Assembly (NCBI GenBank): GCA_964560855.1
Contig: CAZLLU010000001.1
Span: 1 to 64,000, forward strand
From: CAJBLF01 sp964560855
Lineage (GTDB): Bacteria; Patescibacteriota; Gracilibacteria; Absconditabacterales; Absconditicoccaceae
DNA length: 64,000 bases
Direction of reading: 5' to 3'
Below, piece by piece: positions 44,161 to 54,939 of this stretch (position 1 is its first letter; each line of letters begins with the position of its first letter). The notes beneath the pieces are model-generated. The model was given only the letters and a program-made list of their open reading frames with translations, had not been told where the DNA came from and ran no database searches. Both the position numbers and the translations under genes were made by a program.

Positions 44161-45456
44161 TTATTCCTCTTCCTCCTCAGCCCCTGAGGAGTTTTTTAAT
44201 AATGGCATGAAGCGGAAATATTCGAGCAATTGGAGCCCGGTGAATCTTCCTACGAGGATATTCAGTAAAAAAATCAGAATGATAAATTCAGGGAAAGCCA
44301 AGAGCAGATGTTTTAATCCTGTTCGATAGAGAAGTCCGTAGACAGAGAAGGAGACGAGCAAAAATTCTATAAAAGCAACCCATCGACCTTTACTGAAGAG
44401 CTTGAATCCTTCATTGAAGACTTTATCGCTCACGAGGGTGATGAATAGTATCGGGAATATGATATAACTGTTGGTGAAGATGCTGATATCTATCCGATTT
44501 AGTTTGAGTATGCTGTTGAACCCAAAGACCAGGAGTAAGATGAAAAAATAGAGGATGATGAGTAGTGCACTTTTTGCGTTGTGTAGGAGATACATTTTTT
44601 TGGTAAACAAACGTATCAATAATTTTGTAATGAATCAGACAATCAGAAGTCATAGGCTCAATGGGACTCCGAGGATTGACATCGAGACAGCAAAAAGCAG
44701 GGGACTATAGATACCAAATACGGAGAATCCTACAAGTTGTCTGAACATACTTATTATCAGCGCACCTAGTGAAAGGACAAGAAACATCGCAATCAGTTCG
44801 ACAGGGAATCCATGCGCGATGAGACGATCTACGATATATGATATAGGCAGATATTTTGGTGTCTCTTGGAATGAGAGGGAAAATGGGGTGATGTATTCTT
44901 CATTATTCGTGATTTTTCCCATCGAAAGTGAAGAAAGGAAGTTCAGAAACTTATCTTGGGAAAGCGTATATACCTTACTGATCGCTAATGGTTGTACATA
45001 TTTTGCTAACGTCCTTTTGAGGAAAAATTTGTTGCTGTTGGTGATAAGATAGATGGTTTTGTCTTGGAGATTGAGATTGTTCGTGTCTTGTATCTTATCA
45101 AATAATTGTAGAAGGACGTCGAATTTCGATGTATTGATGATCAATGTATTGGTCTCTTGAATTTCATTAATATTGCTCATGATCTTGTTAGTGATCTCAT
45201 CTTCGGAAAAGTTTTTTTCAGAAATGAAAATCTCCTGGAGTAGCATTCTCTTTTTATCCAAGTTCTGCTGGAAACCGAGATCGAATGCGTCTCATTGCTC
45301 TCCTATATAGATGATCGTGTTTGTGTATCTAATTCATTTTGTCGGAGCAGCACAATGCGTTTGTCCCTCGCAATCGACCGGCGTGAATTGAGCAGAAACA
45401 ATAGCAGTAGCGCCAAGAAGTAGGATGAAAGTTATGATAGAGAGAAATTTTTTCAT
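44161..45456 (-). CDS. 7TM membrane protein (7TM_transglut-like), last gene of the ligase/peptidase operon
   Basis: A 431-residue protein with a signal peptide (MKKFLSIITFILLLGATAIVSAQ), an extracytoplasmic region of about 200 residues, and a C-terminal block of about seven helices starting ELIAMFLVLSLGALIISMFRQ and VGFSVFGIYSPLLFAVSMS. This resembles the 7TM domain usually fused to an inactive transglutaminase, known in Proteobacteria to be encoded with an alpha-L-glutamate-ligase-like ATP-grasp; such a ligase begins this same gene run. The tail ends GAEEEEE. Membrane export, anchoring or presentation of the ligase product is inferred. Confidence 0.78.
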
Positions 45457-45518
45457 GAAAAAAAACAGATGATAAATCGCCTGTAGTTAAGTGATTTGAA
45501 GAGGGGAATCAAGAGGAT

Positions 45519-47387
45519 TTATTTTTTCTGTTTATTGAGGATCCTTACTGCTCATAGATTTTTTATGTCTTTTTTCTTAATAGTGATGATCTCTCATCCA
45601 GTATATTTTCCGTTGTGTTGTAGTATTACTTTGAGTGTATCAAGATTTGAATCAATCACTTTTGCTTTCTGTATTCCATGAGCTGTAGGTATGGATACGA
45701 TATTCCCTTTTTTCAATAAGTCTCTTGATTTGAGCTTATTCCATTCTCATTCTTGGACATATTTTCCTCTATACTTTTTGTAATGGACTATATCAAAAAG
45801 ACTCACCAAAGCCGCTTTTTCTTCGTTGATATATTCTTGCGTTCCTCTGAATCTAAAATCTCATTTTAACAAGTTTTTTTCCTTGTTTGTTATTCCATCC
45901 TCATTGATTTTTTCACTGAATGCTCATGCTCATTCCTTAAGTTTTATATGAAATACTTTATCTACAAGTTTGTTCTGATTGATTCTGCTGGTATCAGTGC
46001 CAAGTTTTTGGAAAAGGCTATCTAAGGTAAAAATATCTTCAAAGGAAACTTTCGCAGACATAGCTTTTCTATAAAAAGCCGCCCTTTCTTCATCATTCGG
46101 TAAGGATTTCAAATATTCTACAAGTTTTTTCTCTCCTCTGAAATAGATGACATCTTTTCTATTTGATCATTTTTCATCTCGAGGATAATAACATTTCACT
46201 CTTTGGGTGAGATTGAATGCTGTTTTGAAAAGTGAAGCTTCTTTTTCTTTTGTTATTTCTCATGTGACGTTCAATTTTTTCCATGCTTTGAGAAGATGAT
46301 AAGTGTCTTCAAAATTATAATTTTCACCCATGAAAACCGCTATGAATGTGTTGCTAGGAATGAGCGGATATTCATCCAATGAATATTTCAATAATCATTC
46401 GTTGAGCTTGGTTATCCCTTCTTCTATATCTTCATATCATGGTCAAGCTATGATCATTCCATTTTTTTCTTGGTTGTCTGATCTGACCATATGTCCACCA
46501 TCTTCATGGCCAATAGTTGTGAATATTTTGTTGAAAAGATCTTCGTCTTTGTCTGGATATTCACGGATTTTACTAGAAAAAGGAGTAGAATATCATGTCT
46601 TTCATTTTTCTTGTTTCTGAGGTCGTTGGCTGATAACTGGATAAAAATGCTGTTTGATATGTTCAGTCCCTTTCATGATATCTGACATGGGAAGATTTCC
46701 TCTTGCAGGAAGTTTTTTCTTATCTTGAGCGACTTTATTAGTGATGCTTTCTTTGAAGGTGTCGAGGAAAGAGGAAAATAATCTATTCTCTGTTTCGGTC
46801 AGTTTGTCTTTGTTTTTTTTGTATGATGCATTGCACATGGATAGGATAATTTCTTTCTCATCAGGGCAATCGCTTATTTTCGGACCATACACTGCTGTTT
46901 GGAGCGTATCAATCTCTTTGAGATATAATTGTTTATTGTTTTCATATTCGGTTCATAATCATATTTTATGCAGCTTTTCTGGATTTTTTTTGAGTTCAAA
47001 CGTGGATCAGGAAAAAATGATGTCATATCCGGACTTTTCTGCTTCAAACCATGCAGATCTTTTGGCAATTTCCGCTTTTTTACTACTTTCATCAATCCTT
47101 TTGATAAGGAAATGTTTGAGATCACTATCTAAGTCGTTATCATTTTCTATATTGTAGCGTAAATCATGAATATCTTGCAGGACTGATTCGATAAGAGAAA
47201 TCCTTTCTGCTATATCATATGAAGAGAGAGATTCTTTGTTCGGAAAAAATTTACTGGAGAGATAATTCATATATCAATCCAATCATTCAGATTTTTGCTT
47301 GATATAGCTCAAACTCCCTCATAACATCCCAGTGAGCTTTTCGCTGGATTGGTGTACAAGTTCAGCATAATTGCGATACTTTTCCAT
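45519..47387 (-). CDS. Divergent zincin-like protein (possible DUF1704 relative), operon gene 6
   Basis: A 622-residue protein with TGA glycines throughout. The first 250 residues are helical and charged. Residues 294-299 read HEDGGH, followed 23 residues later by IEEGITKLNE, and later TQRVKCYY and KKLVEYL. The order His-Glu, His, E-E-G, R-V resembles the DUF1704/QEGLA layout of the first gene in this operon, but His-Glu and the second His are separated by three residues rather than two, so it may be inactive or only distantly related. The C-terminal 130 residues contain a beta-rich domain (KGNIVSIPTAHGIQKAKVID). It follows the GNAT gene by 32 bases. Confidence 0.7.
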
Positions 47388-47419
47388 ACAGAGAGATATA
47401 CAGTAAAATCTACTGCATA

Positions 47420-47983
47420 TTATATCTTTTTCTTTGTGATTTGTCAAAAATCTTCTTTTAGTAATCAATAGAGAAATGCATCATAATATGCATCTTGTTT
47501 CTTTGAAAAATATAAGTGCCTAGCTAGTCATTCACGGACAAATCAGAGCCTTTCTGCTAATGCAATCGATGATGTGTTGTCTGTCCTTATTCGTGCTTGT
47601 ATTCTTTGGATACCTGTGTCGTGGAATAGATAAGATAATATAGCATGTAACGCTTCAGTCATTAGTCATTTTCATTCATATGTTTTTCCTAATCGATATC
47701 ATACATTTGCCTTTCAATGCTTTTTGCTGATTTTTTTTAATACGACAGATCAGATGACTTCTTCTGTCTCTGATAGGGCAAGCATCCATCTTATCATTTT
47801 ACCCTTGCGTTCTTTTGATTCGCATGATAAGGTATATGCTTCTATTTCCTTTGGATCGCTTGGTAAATTGATAAATGTCTTTATCTTTTTTTCTTTTAGA
47901 AGGGCACTTAGCGTAGGAATATCATATTGTATCATAGGTCTGATAATCAAACGATTAGTCGATAATGTTATCCCCATAAGCAT
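47420..47983 (-). CDS. GNAT N-acetyltransferase (RimJ/RimL type), operon gene 5
   Basis: A 187-residue protein. STNRLIIRPM at the N-terminus, YRLGKTYEGKGLMTEALHAIL (acetyl-CoA loop) and TDNTSSIALAERLGFVREGLARH are typical of RimJ/RimL-like GNATs that acetylate protein N-termini or small amines. Several of these glycines, including the one in YEGKG, are TGA. It lies inside the ATP-grasp/peptidase operon, so a role in capping or modifying the operon product is plausible; the target is unknown. Confidence 0.88.
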
Positions 47984-48019
47984 AAAAGAAAGAATAAAAA
48001 TAAATATTAAGCGATGGTA

Positions 48020-49078
48020 TTAAATATAAAGTATGATTTCAGCAAGACGCTGTATCGGATCTTTGGTCCTAAATGAGTGTATAATTTTCTCATATCCTAT
48101 TTGGTAAAGCAATTCTTTGGGATAAAGATATCTGTGCTGAGAGAAGGGAAGGAATTTAAAAAATCTGTAATAAAGATTATTGATCTCCTGATCGTCTGTA
48201 TATCACAATGTTGCACATATTTTTTTCACGAGAAGATGGTTTTTGTATGGAATGTTAGTGCCTTTATCGAGGAGCTCTTGATACATATAGCTATATTTTG
48301 GAAAATAGATGTGTTGTAATGATATGCTGTCCAAAGAGCATGCTTCTATGTTTTCAAAAAGATTGTAGGCAAAAAAATTAGCTGCTCATTCATTATACGT
48401 ATGAAGAGTGAAATGTTCTTTCTGTATTGAAAAAATCTTTCTAACCATGACATGCAAGAGGTGCGTGCACTCATGATAAAATGTTGTTTTTTTCTTTGAA
48501 TTCATATACATAACTATCTTGTTGTTTTTGATTTCTACAAAAGAGCTATTTTTTTTCTGGTACATGACGGTGAATGTGTAGTTCTGTAATTCTTTTTGGA
48601 GCTTGTTTTTTTCTTTTCTATGTCAGGTCTTTACTAGGATATGGAAAATAAAGGAGAAAAACTTATTGAACATATCTTCAGGCGAAGTGAATGTTTGTGT
48701 ATTGTATCACATATATGTATCCTTGTTCTTCATATATTTTGAAAGTGATGTCTTTTTGATGTCGCGATGATACTGTATTTTGTAGAGTGAATTGAAAATC
48801 GAGATAATCTTTTTGTTGGTAGCTTCATTGGAGGGGATCTTTTTTTTAAAGAGTTTCCCTTCAACCTCGTAATCATATGCCAGTATTAATAATTCTTTTA
48901 TCAATGGTGAGTCGAAGAGATGATCGCTTGATGATGCAATGATACGTTTAGCCTCTGATTTGGAAAGCTGTTGCATCAACAGAAAAATATCTTTTGCTTT
49001 TTTGGGTGTGAGGTCGGTTTCTGTTTTTATCAGATTAAAATAATATCAAAAGAAAAAAAGATAATTTTTTAAAATCAT
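48020..49078 (-). CDS. HExxH zinc metallopeptidase-like protein, operon gene 4
   Basis: A 352-residue protein. Residues 202-206 are HECTH within TTFYHECTHLLHVMV, a zincin motif in a helix, and 24 residues later comes NEGAANFFAY, whose Glu230 suits the third zinc ligand of gluzincins. The E-G-A-A context recalls the Q-E-G-L-A motif of DUF1704. No signal peptide is evident, although the first 25 residues (LKNYLFFFGYYFNLI) are hydrophobic. The rest is Lys/Phe/Tyr rich. Family not named. It starts 41 bases after the ATP-grasp gene. Confidence 0.72.
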
Positions 49079-49119
49079 ATTGTCTTGGAGTGGATAATAG
49101 GTGTAATTCAATCCAATCA

Positions 49120-50388
49120 TTACTCTGTCTTGATGATAGTAAAGTATTTACCTTCAATAAATTCAAAATCTTTTTTGAATTGATGAATATCATTATTGGC
49201 CAATTCTATGGATCACACCTTGCCATATCAATCACGAGTCAATCATATTTGTGCTCATAGAATTTTAATTCATGGGTTCATCCTGTGAAAAGAGGGGAGC
49301 TGTTTGATGCTATCTATTATATCCTGATGGTATCCATTAAAGATTGATTTTTGCTTTGGGTATAAAGCAAACAGGGCTACATTCTTTTTGAGAGGGAATA
49401 TGCTTTCTCTAAGGTCTTGAAATGGAAATCTCAAAAGATTGATATCGTATCCTATCTGATACATATCTAGTCTGAATCATCATATTCTTCAATTTATCTC
49501 TATGGTTTTCATATCTCATTTTGTATTTATTTTGAATTCATGATGGACAAAGGTGTTCCTGATCTTTCATCCTAGAACAGTTTTTTTTACAAAATCATAA
49601 AGTTTGTTATGATCGACTTCTTCTTCTACCTCTTGGGATATTGTCCTTGATATGTTGCAAAAATCGTCGATATTGTGATCTATTCATAATTTGACGAAAA
49701 CGGGTTTTGATAAGGTAATATTTTGATCTTCATCAACATAATAATCCACGGTATACATTTTTCCATCAATAAACTCTTCGACTAAGATGGATTGGTCAGT
49801 TAGTTTTTTGTTTGCTAACATTATAAATGCATTGGTTGTAATGCTAAGCGCATTTTTATATTCTTCGAAATTGTGTATTTTGCACACTCAACTGCTTTGT
49901 ACTCCTCCTGTGGGTTTTACGATACATGGAAATGGAGGGAGATCTTTTTCTGTGATCGTTTTGGCCTCTTCTATATCGAATTTTCTATATTGTACGATAG
50001 TCTCTGGATATTGTTTTCATATGATTTCTCTTTGTAGATATTTGTTCAAAAAGATGCCAGGATTATCAGTGACTTTTTGTCATAATATAGCCCTGATTTT
50101 GTTGGTAAAAAGTATTTCTTGTTCTTCAAACGTATTTATGAAAATCTTTCATGATAATGATTGAAGATGTGATATAATCTCATTTCCATCGGTGAAGCCG
50201 ATTATTTTGACGCCTATATCGTTTATCCCATCAATGATGTCTTGCGTAAGCTCTACTAAGGGGTCTTCTTCATAAAAATAGAGGATGGATACACCATTTG
50301 CTTGTAAATCATTGAAGCTCTTTTTGTAATAATCAAACTTATTGAGCTTAAAAAGACTTTTCTTTGAATAAAATCCTATGAGATGCAT
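49120..50388 (-). CDS. ATP-grasp ligase, operon gene 3
   Basis: A 422-residue ATP-grasp protein. Visible motifs: PCIVKPTGGVQSSGVCKI (nucleotide loop), SILVEEFIDGKMYTVDYYV and TIEINGRIGGFRLDMY (metal-binding E-x-N with following Arg). This order suits the carboxylate-amine ligases of the biotin-carboxylase-like group, such as dipeptide or carnosine-synthase-like enzymes. The ATG at 50388 (MHLIGFYSKKSL) overlaps the upstream ligase gene by 13 bases, implying translational coupling; an ATG at 50427 is also in frame. Several motif glycines are TGA. Confidence 0.83.
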
Positions 50389-51332
50389 TGTTTTTTTGCT
50401 AATGAAGTAAAAAAATTCACTAATCATTTACATATTTCTGATAGTTTTTGCTTGTCGGTCTGATAATACCGCGTTCCAGGAGATGCATTTATTTCCAATA
50501 GATATCGTTTTTTTTCTGGATTACAATAAGAGAAATCCATAGACATGATATCGTTTCCGGAAAGATTCATGGAACGATATATTTTTCTCGCTAAAGACAA
50601 TAGCTCTTTAGGTAATGAATCTCACGGTAAAGGGACTTGTTGTCATCAGGATCAGATATTGCTTCTAAAGTCTCATGTTTTAGGCGTCCTTAATGTCGTC
50701 TCTATGATTTTTTTTCAAGCAAACATGAGTCTGATGTCATGGATTCATGTACAGATTCATGGATATCATTTACTGAAATCTTTGAACTCTTGGACAATAA
50801 AAAGCTCTTCCAATCAAATATATTCGTCTTTTTTTCAGATAATATCCTGGGGAGTAGTGAGCACTATTCACTTTCCTCAATTGGCCCTGATAGGTTTGAG
50901 AAGTATCTTGTCTGAAAATTGCTCTTGAAGAGATGCTTTTGCAAAAAAAGTAGAAAGTAGACAAGATAATGGTTGATGCTTATAGGCAAATTTATAGATT
51001 TCAAATTTATCATTGCTCATTGTTGATATTTTTTGGGAGGGGACCGTGGAAAAATCTTGTAATACATCGTATTTGTAGGTTACAAATGCTCATCTCCTTG
51101 ACCGAATGATGTCAGGAATAAATTCTTTTTTTATGGTTTTTGCTTTGCCATGTGCATCGAAGATAGCATACTCGTCAAATGATTTGCGTTTAGAAGAAAA
51201 GTGATTTATACTTACTCTTACTAATTCTATGCCATGTGCAAAAAAAAATTCTTGCATAAAAAATTTCGCTCAATATTCGTCCTTACCTTTGTATGTTCAT
51301 GTATAAGAATTTTCTATCGCTATTTTTAGCAT
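50376..51332 (-). CDS. RimK-like ATP-grasp ligase, operon gene 2
   Basis: A 318-residue protein readable only with TGA as Gly, since about half of its glycines use it. ILLKPIRANGGKGVS is the ATP loop; LFIVQEFKDF, HDVRLMFAGKKIIETTLRTPKTGDFRSNIGSGG and MSMDFSYCNPEKKRYLLEINASPG follow, which is the RimK/glutathione-synthase-type order. These enzymes join an amino acid to a carboxylate using ATP. It starts 13 bases after the upstream gene and overlaps the next one. Confidence 0.85.
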
Positions 51333-51345
51333 ATATAAGATTGTA

Positions 51346-53805
51346 TTATACAATAAAACATACATCATTTATTTTTATTTTGCCTTTATATATTCTGTCT
51401 GTAGATTCTCAATCTTTCATTCGTTTTTTTACCATGTCGTATCATTCCAAGTAGATCTTATCTTTTATAAAAACAGTTCCCTGGTGCTTGATAGATGTGT
51501 GCTCTATTCCTTTTTTGATTCTCAAGACTCATTTGAAGAGTCTTTCTATGTCTTTATCCGGATTAAGAAAGCTGAGTAATTCGAATGTTTTCCTGAAGTC
51601 ACGATTCTCAGACTCTTTGACGAGATAATATTTCTTATAAATACTATCCTTCTCATATTCTTCAGGTAATATCTTACTTGCATTGTAGATAGCTAATCCC
51701 TCTTCATCCTTGAGATAATTCGCTGTCCCTGATTTTAAAATATTCCATCCAGATTTTAGTCAGTTCAGATGCCTAATGAGATGAGTATCTATTTCGTGGG
51801 CCAAAACAGAAAGTAATTCTTTTTCTCTGAATATTCCGTGTTTTGAAATACTGATTTTGATTTGTTTTCCCATAATTACTGATATCCTTGAGAGATTTGT
51901 ATAACTAAAAACAATATCCACTCCGTAGATTTTTTTCTCTGCAAGATATTTTTCGATGGTTTTTTCTATTTCTGAAAGCGTTAGTGGCTCTCCCAAAAGC
52001 TTTTGATTATCTTGATTGAGACTAAATACTTTTTCTTTGGATATTTTCAATAGTTCTTCATCGAAATCACCAAATAGCTTTTTGTTGTATAACGCGATGT
52101 TTTTAAAGTCTTGTTTGCTGTAAGCGAGGATGAGACATCTTCTCTGTTCCAGTTCTTCCAGTTTCTCTACGAAAATTTTAGCAAAAGGGCTTTTGAATTT
52201 GGCTAATTGTTTTTGAAGCTTATCTATCGCTATTTTAGTCTCCAATAATTTTTCTTCCTTTGGTCGTTTGTATTGGAAAACAGGATTATATTTCCCCTGA
52301 AGAGTGATAAATTTATCCAGTTCACTGAAATAGTTGGTGGGTCTTAATCTAGCGGAAAGATTCAATCTTTTACTGATTTTCTCTATCTTTTTGTCGATGG
52401 CATGGAGCTCATTGCTTTCAAGCTTATCCAGATATTTTGGCTGTATGATGTCCACTATTTCATATGTCTTATGGATAGGTTTAACGAGATAATTGCTCGC
52501 AGTCTTGTTTCCAAGTATGATCTTGTTTTCAGGAAGATTTTCAAGGATGGAAAACTTGGATTTTTTGAGCACAATCTCATTTTCATAGAGATCCAGATAT
52601 CGTTCTCTTTTGTTCTCTTTGATTTTGTCGAATAATTTTTGGGACATATAATTCCCCAATCTATTAAGATCGACTTCGACGACAATATCTATTTTTTCTT
52701 CTTCTTCCTTTTTTTTGATGATGAAATTCGCGTATTGAGAGAGATAGAGTATTTTAGAACCTAAAAGGTCATATTTTTCTGGGCTAAAAAGACTTTTCGC
52801 TATTTCTACGCCCTTTTCGGGATCGGAGACTTTGAGATCTTCTATCTTATTTAGGATATTTTTTAGTCTTGTGTCAGTGACTTTCTGTACCTCTAAACCG
52901 GCTCTTGCATTGATTTCCAATAATTTCGGACCCTCGTTGGTGATGACCCGGTCGAGCGCGAGATATCCGAGATTGACGAAATATTGTACTTTCGATGAAA
53001 GGAAAAGTATGTCGTTCCGATAAGGAATCTTTTTGTTTTGAAAATGTGCGAATCTTTTTGGAAATCTGGTTTTGTAGATTTTTTTCTTCCGGAGTAGGGA
53101 AGTGATCTTGCCGCTTCAAACTTCGATTCCGAATCCGAGTCATCATTGTGCGAGATTCGCTTTGCCTCACGATTCTTTTGTCGGTACTCTGATCATAGTA
53201 GCGACGGGGACGAGATTGAAAACAATAATTCTGATGTCCGCCAGTCAGAATTCGCAGAAATCCTTGAAAAGCTCTCCAGCAATGAGTTTCTCTTCGATGA
53301 TAATCTTATCGCTACCGAGGGTCATGGAGTATTTTCCATCGAGGATATCAAGGAGGCGCCTTCTGAATTCCTGGTCAGTGAGGATTTTATCTCATATCTG
53401 ATAGGTTCAAGAATGCTGGTGATCTTCAAACCTTTGAAAAAAAGCCTTTTTGATTATGTTTCATCGCTGTCTGAGTTTGTTGGATGCTACTGTTTCCCTT
53501 TTTGGCATATCTCCTTCTGGCTGTTCTTCGGGAATATATTTGACGATATAGACTCCTTGTCCTTTGCTTCATTGATTCGGTTTCACGACGAAATTCTTTT
53601 TGGGGAGATAGGAAAAATCAAACTCATAGAGTTCTTTACGACTAGAGATGATGCCGTAAGTCTTGGCGAACGGGATACCTCTTTCTATAAGAAAATCTTT
53701 CGTCTGGAGTTTATCGTTAGCTAGACGAATGCCTTTCTTATGATTGAACTTCTTGATATAGAGGAGGTTCCTAGCATTGTTGCCGAGGATCCCGGAATCG
53801 AACAT
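51346..53805 (-). CDS. Alpha-L-glutamate-ligase-like ATP-grasp fused to DUF1704 (QEGLA) metallopeptidase, operon gene 1
   Basis: An 819-residue, two-enzyme chain. Residues 1 to about 300: ILGNNARNLLYIKKFN, FVVKPNQGSKGQGVYIV, DIRIIVFNLVPVATMIRVPT, GGKANLAQGGLGFGIEVG and LALDRVITNEGPKLLEINAR, matching the RimK-related alpha-L-glutamate ligase group step by step. From about 310: a DUF1704 domain with SVLAHEIDTHLIRHLNG (H670, E671, H674) and LKDEEGLAIYN (E701/E702), then GTVFIKDKIYLEGYDMV. DUF1704 includes the tubulin detyrosinase MATCAP. A ligase and a C-terminal-type peptidase on one chain suggest an add-and-remove cycle. The next gene follows by 13 bases. Confidence 0.85.
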
Positions 53806-53969
53806 AGTTCATGAGGGAGGTAAAGATAACGCATCTCCTATAACTAAAAATAGTTGAAAATCAATGTTTGCTTTAAACCACAGTTTGTAATGTTAAGCTT
53901 GACTTTTGTAGTTAAATAGATAAACTCCGTAATAAGAAATAAAAAAAATAACCATTAAAAAAATGAATT

Positions 53970-54803
53970 ATGAATACACTATTAAAATTGCTCTATGTGA
54001 GCATTGTTACATTCGCCCTCATGTTTATGGGGTGTGAGAAAGATCCCGTGATTCCATCGTTCTGTGAATTCGGAGATCAGGCTGGCCCAGAATTAGTGGT
54101 CGGTGAGCAATATGTGGACGCTCATAGGGGTGGATTATCACACCCCGATGCTTGCGATGCAATTGCGAACAAAATAACAAAAGGTATACAAAAAAAATTG
54201 TATAGCGAAATTATTCCTGAGCTTGACATGTTTGTAGCATCGGCTACAGAAATGTACAGAAAGAAAGATGAATATAAAGACATGTCGAATTGGTGGAAAG
54301 TGTCCAGAACCTATCTTATTAAAAAATTAAAGGGGAAAGATAAAGACATAGTAGACGACGATGTCGTTCGTGTATTACCTCTTTATGCAGAGATGTTGGA
54401 CAAACGCATCATCCCGTATGTCATGGATAATATTTGTTATGGTGGAGGTGTGCGTGATGTATGGACCGATAACATGATAAAAAACACATTTGTTGACACC
54501 ATTCCCTACGATCTTACTCATCAACCCTGGGTAATCACTCCTTGGTGGGAGTGCTATTATTATTTCTATTACTATGCTGTTGATCCCGGCAATTATGCCG
54601 AGGCCAAGAGTATGGGAATGAATGTTCCTTCTGTCGATTCGCTTATGGTCATCTTCCCCATAGAAGAGATAAAAAATCAGACCGACTTAAGAGAATACCG
54701 TAAGGAGTCAATTAAAAAATATGACTTCATGCAGGCAGATTGGAAACCGGTTCCGACATCCAAAGTACAGATGTACAAGGATGAAGAAGAGCTAAAAAAT
54801 TAA
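53970..54803 (+). CDS. Lipoprotein of unknown function, possibly horizontally acquired
   Basis: A 277-residue protein with a lipoprotein signal (LLYVSIVTFALMFMGC) and a mature domain rich in Tyr, Trp and Asp (WWECYYYFYYYAVDPGNY). It is a stand-alone gene with its own GC-rich terminator. All 13 glycines are GGN, the gene has more GC-ending codons than its neighbours, and the A-rich leader looks unlike others in the window. These hint at transfer from a standard-code bacterium, perhaps a Bacteroidetes-like host, though some native genes also avoid TGA. No domain recognised. Confidence 0.75.
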   Translation: MNTLLKLLYVSIVTFALMFMGCEKDPVIPSFCEFGDQAGPELVVGEQYVDAHRGGLSHPDACDAIANKITKGIQKKLYSEIIPELDMFVASATEMYRKKDEYKDMSNWWKVSRTYLIKKLKGKDKDIVDDDVVRVLPLYAEMLDKRIIPYVMDNICYGGGVRDVWTDNMIKNTFVDTIPYDLTHQPWVITPWWECYYYFYYYAVDPGNYAEAKSMGMNVPSVDSLMVIFPIEEIKNQTDLREYRKESIKKYDFMQADWKPVPTSKVQMYKDEEELKN

Positions 54804-54820
54804 CAGTATTAACCTTTTTC

Positions 54821-54846
54821 AAGCGGAGATTATTATCTCCGCTTTT
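54821..54846 (+). terminator. Intrinsic terminator of the lipoprotein gene
   Basis: Perfect 10-bp stem AAGCGGAGAT/ATCTCCGCTT with a TATT loop, followed by TTG-CTT. Stronger than most hairpins in the window. Confidence 0.8.
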
Positions 54847-54939
54847 GCTTAACTGCAAAAAAAACTCTTATATATTTCATTTGAATTCCGTATCGGCTTT
54901 GCTACTACTATATACGACTTTATTTTTTTGATTGCTACG

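Noticed and set aside
50770..50964. Antisense-frame 64-codon ORF in the RimK-like gene
   Set aside because: The true ligase frame carries all ATP-grasp motifs. This frame is a shadow.
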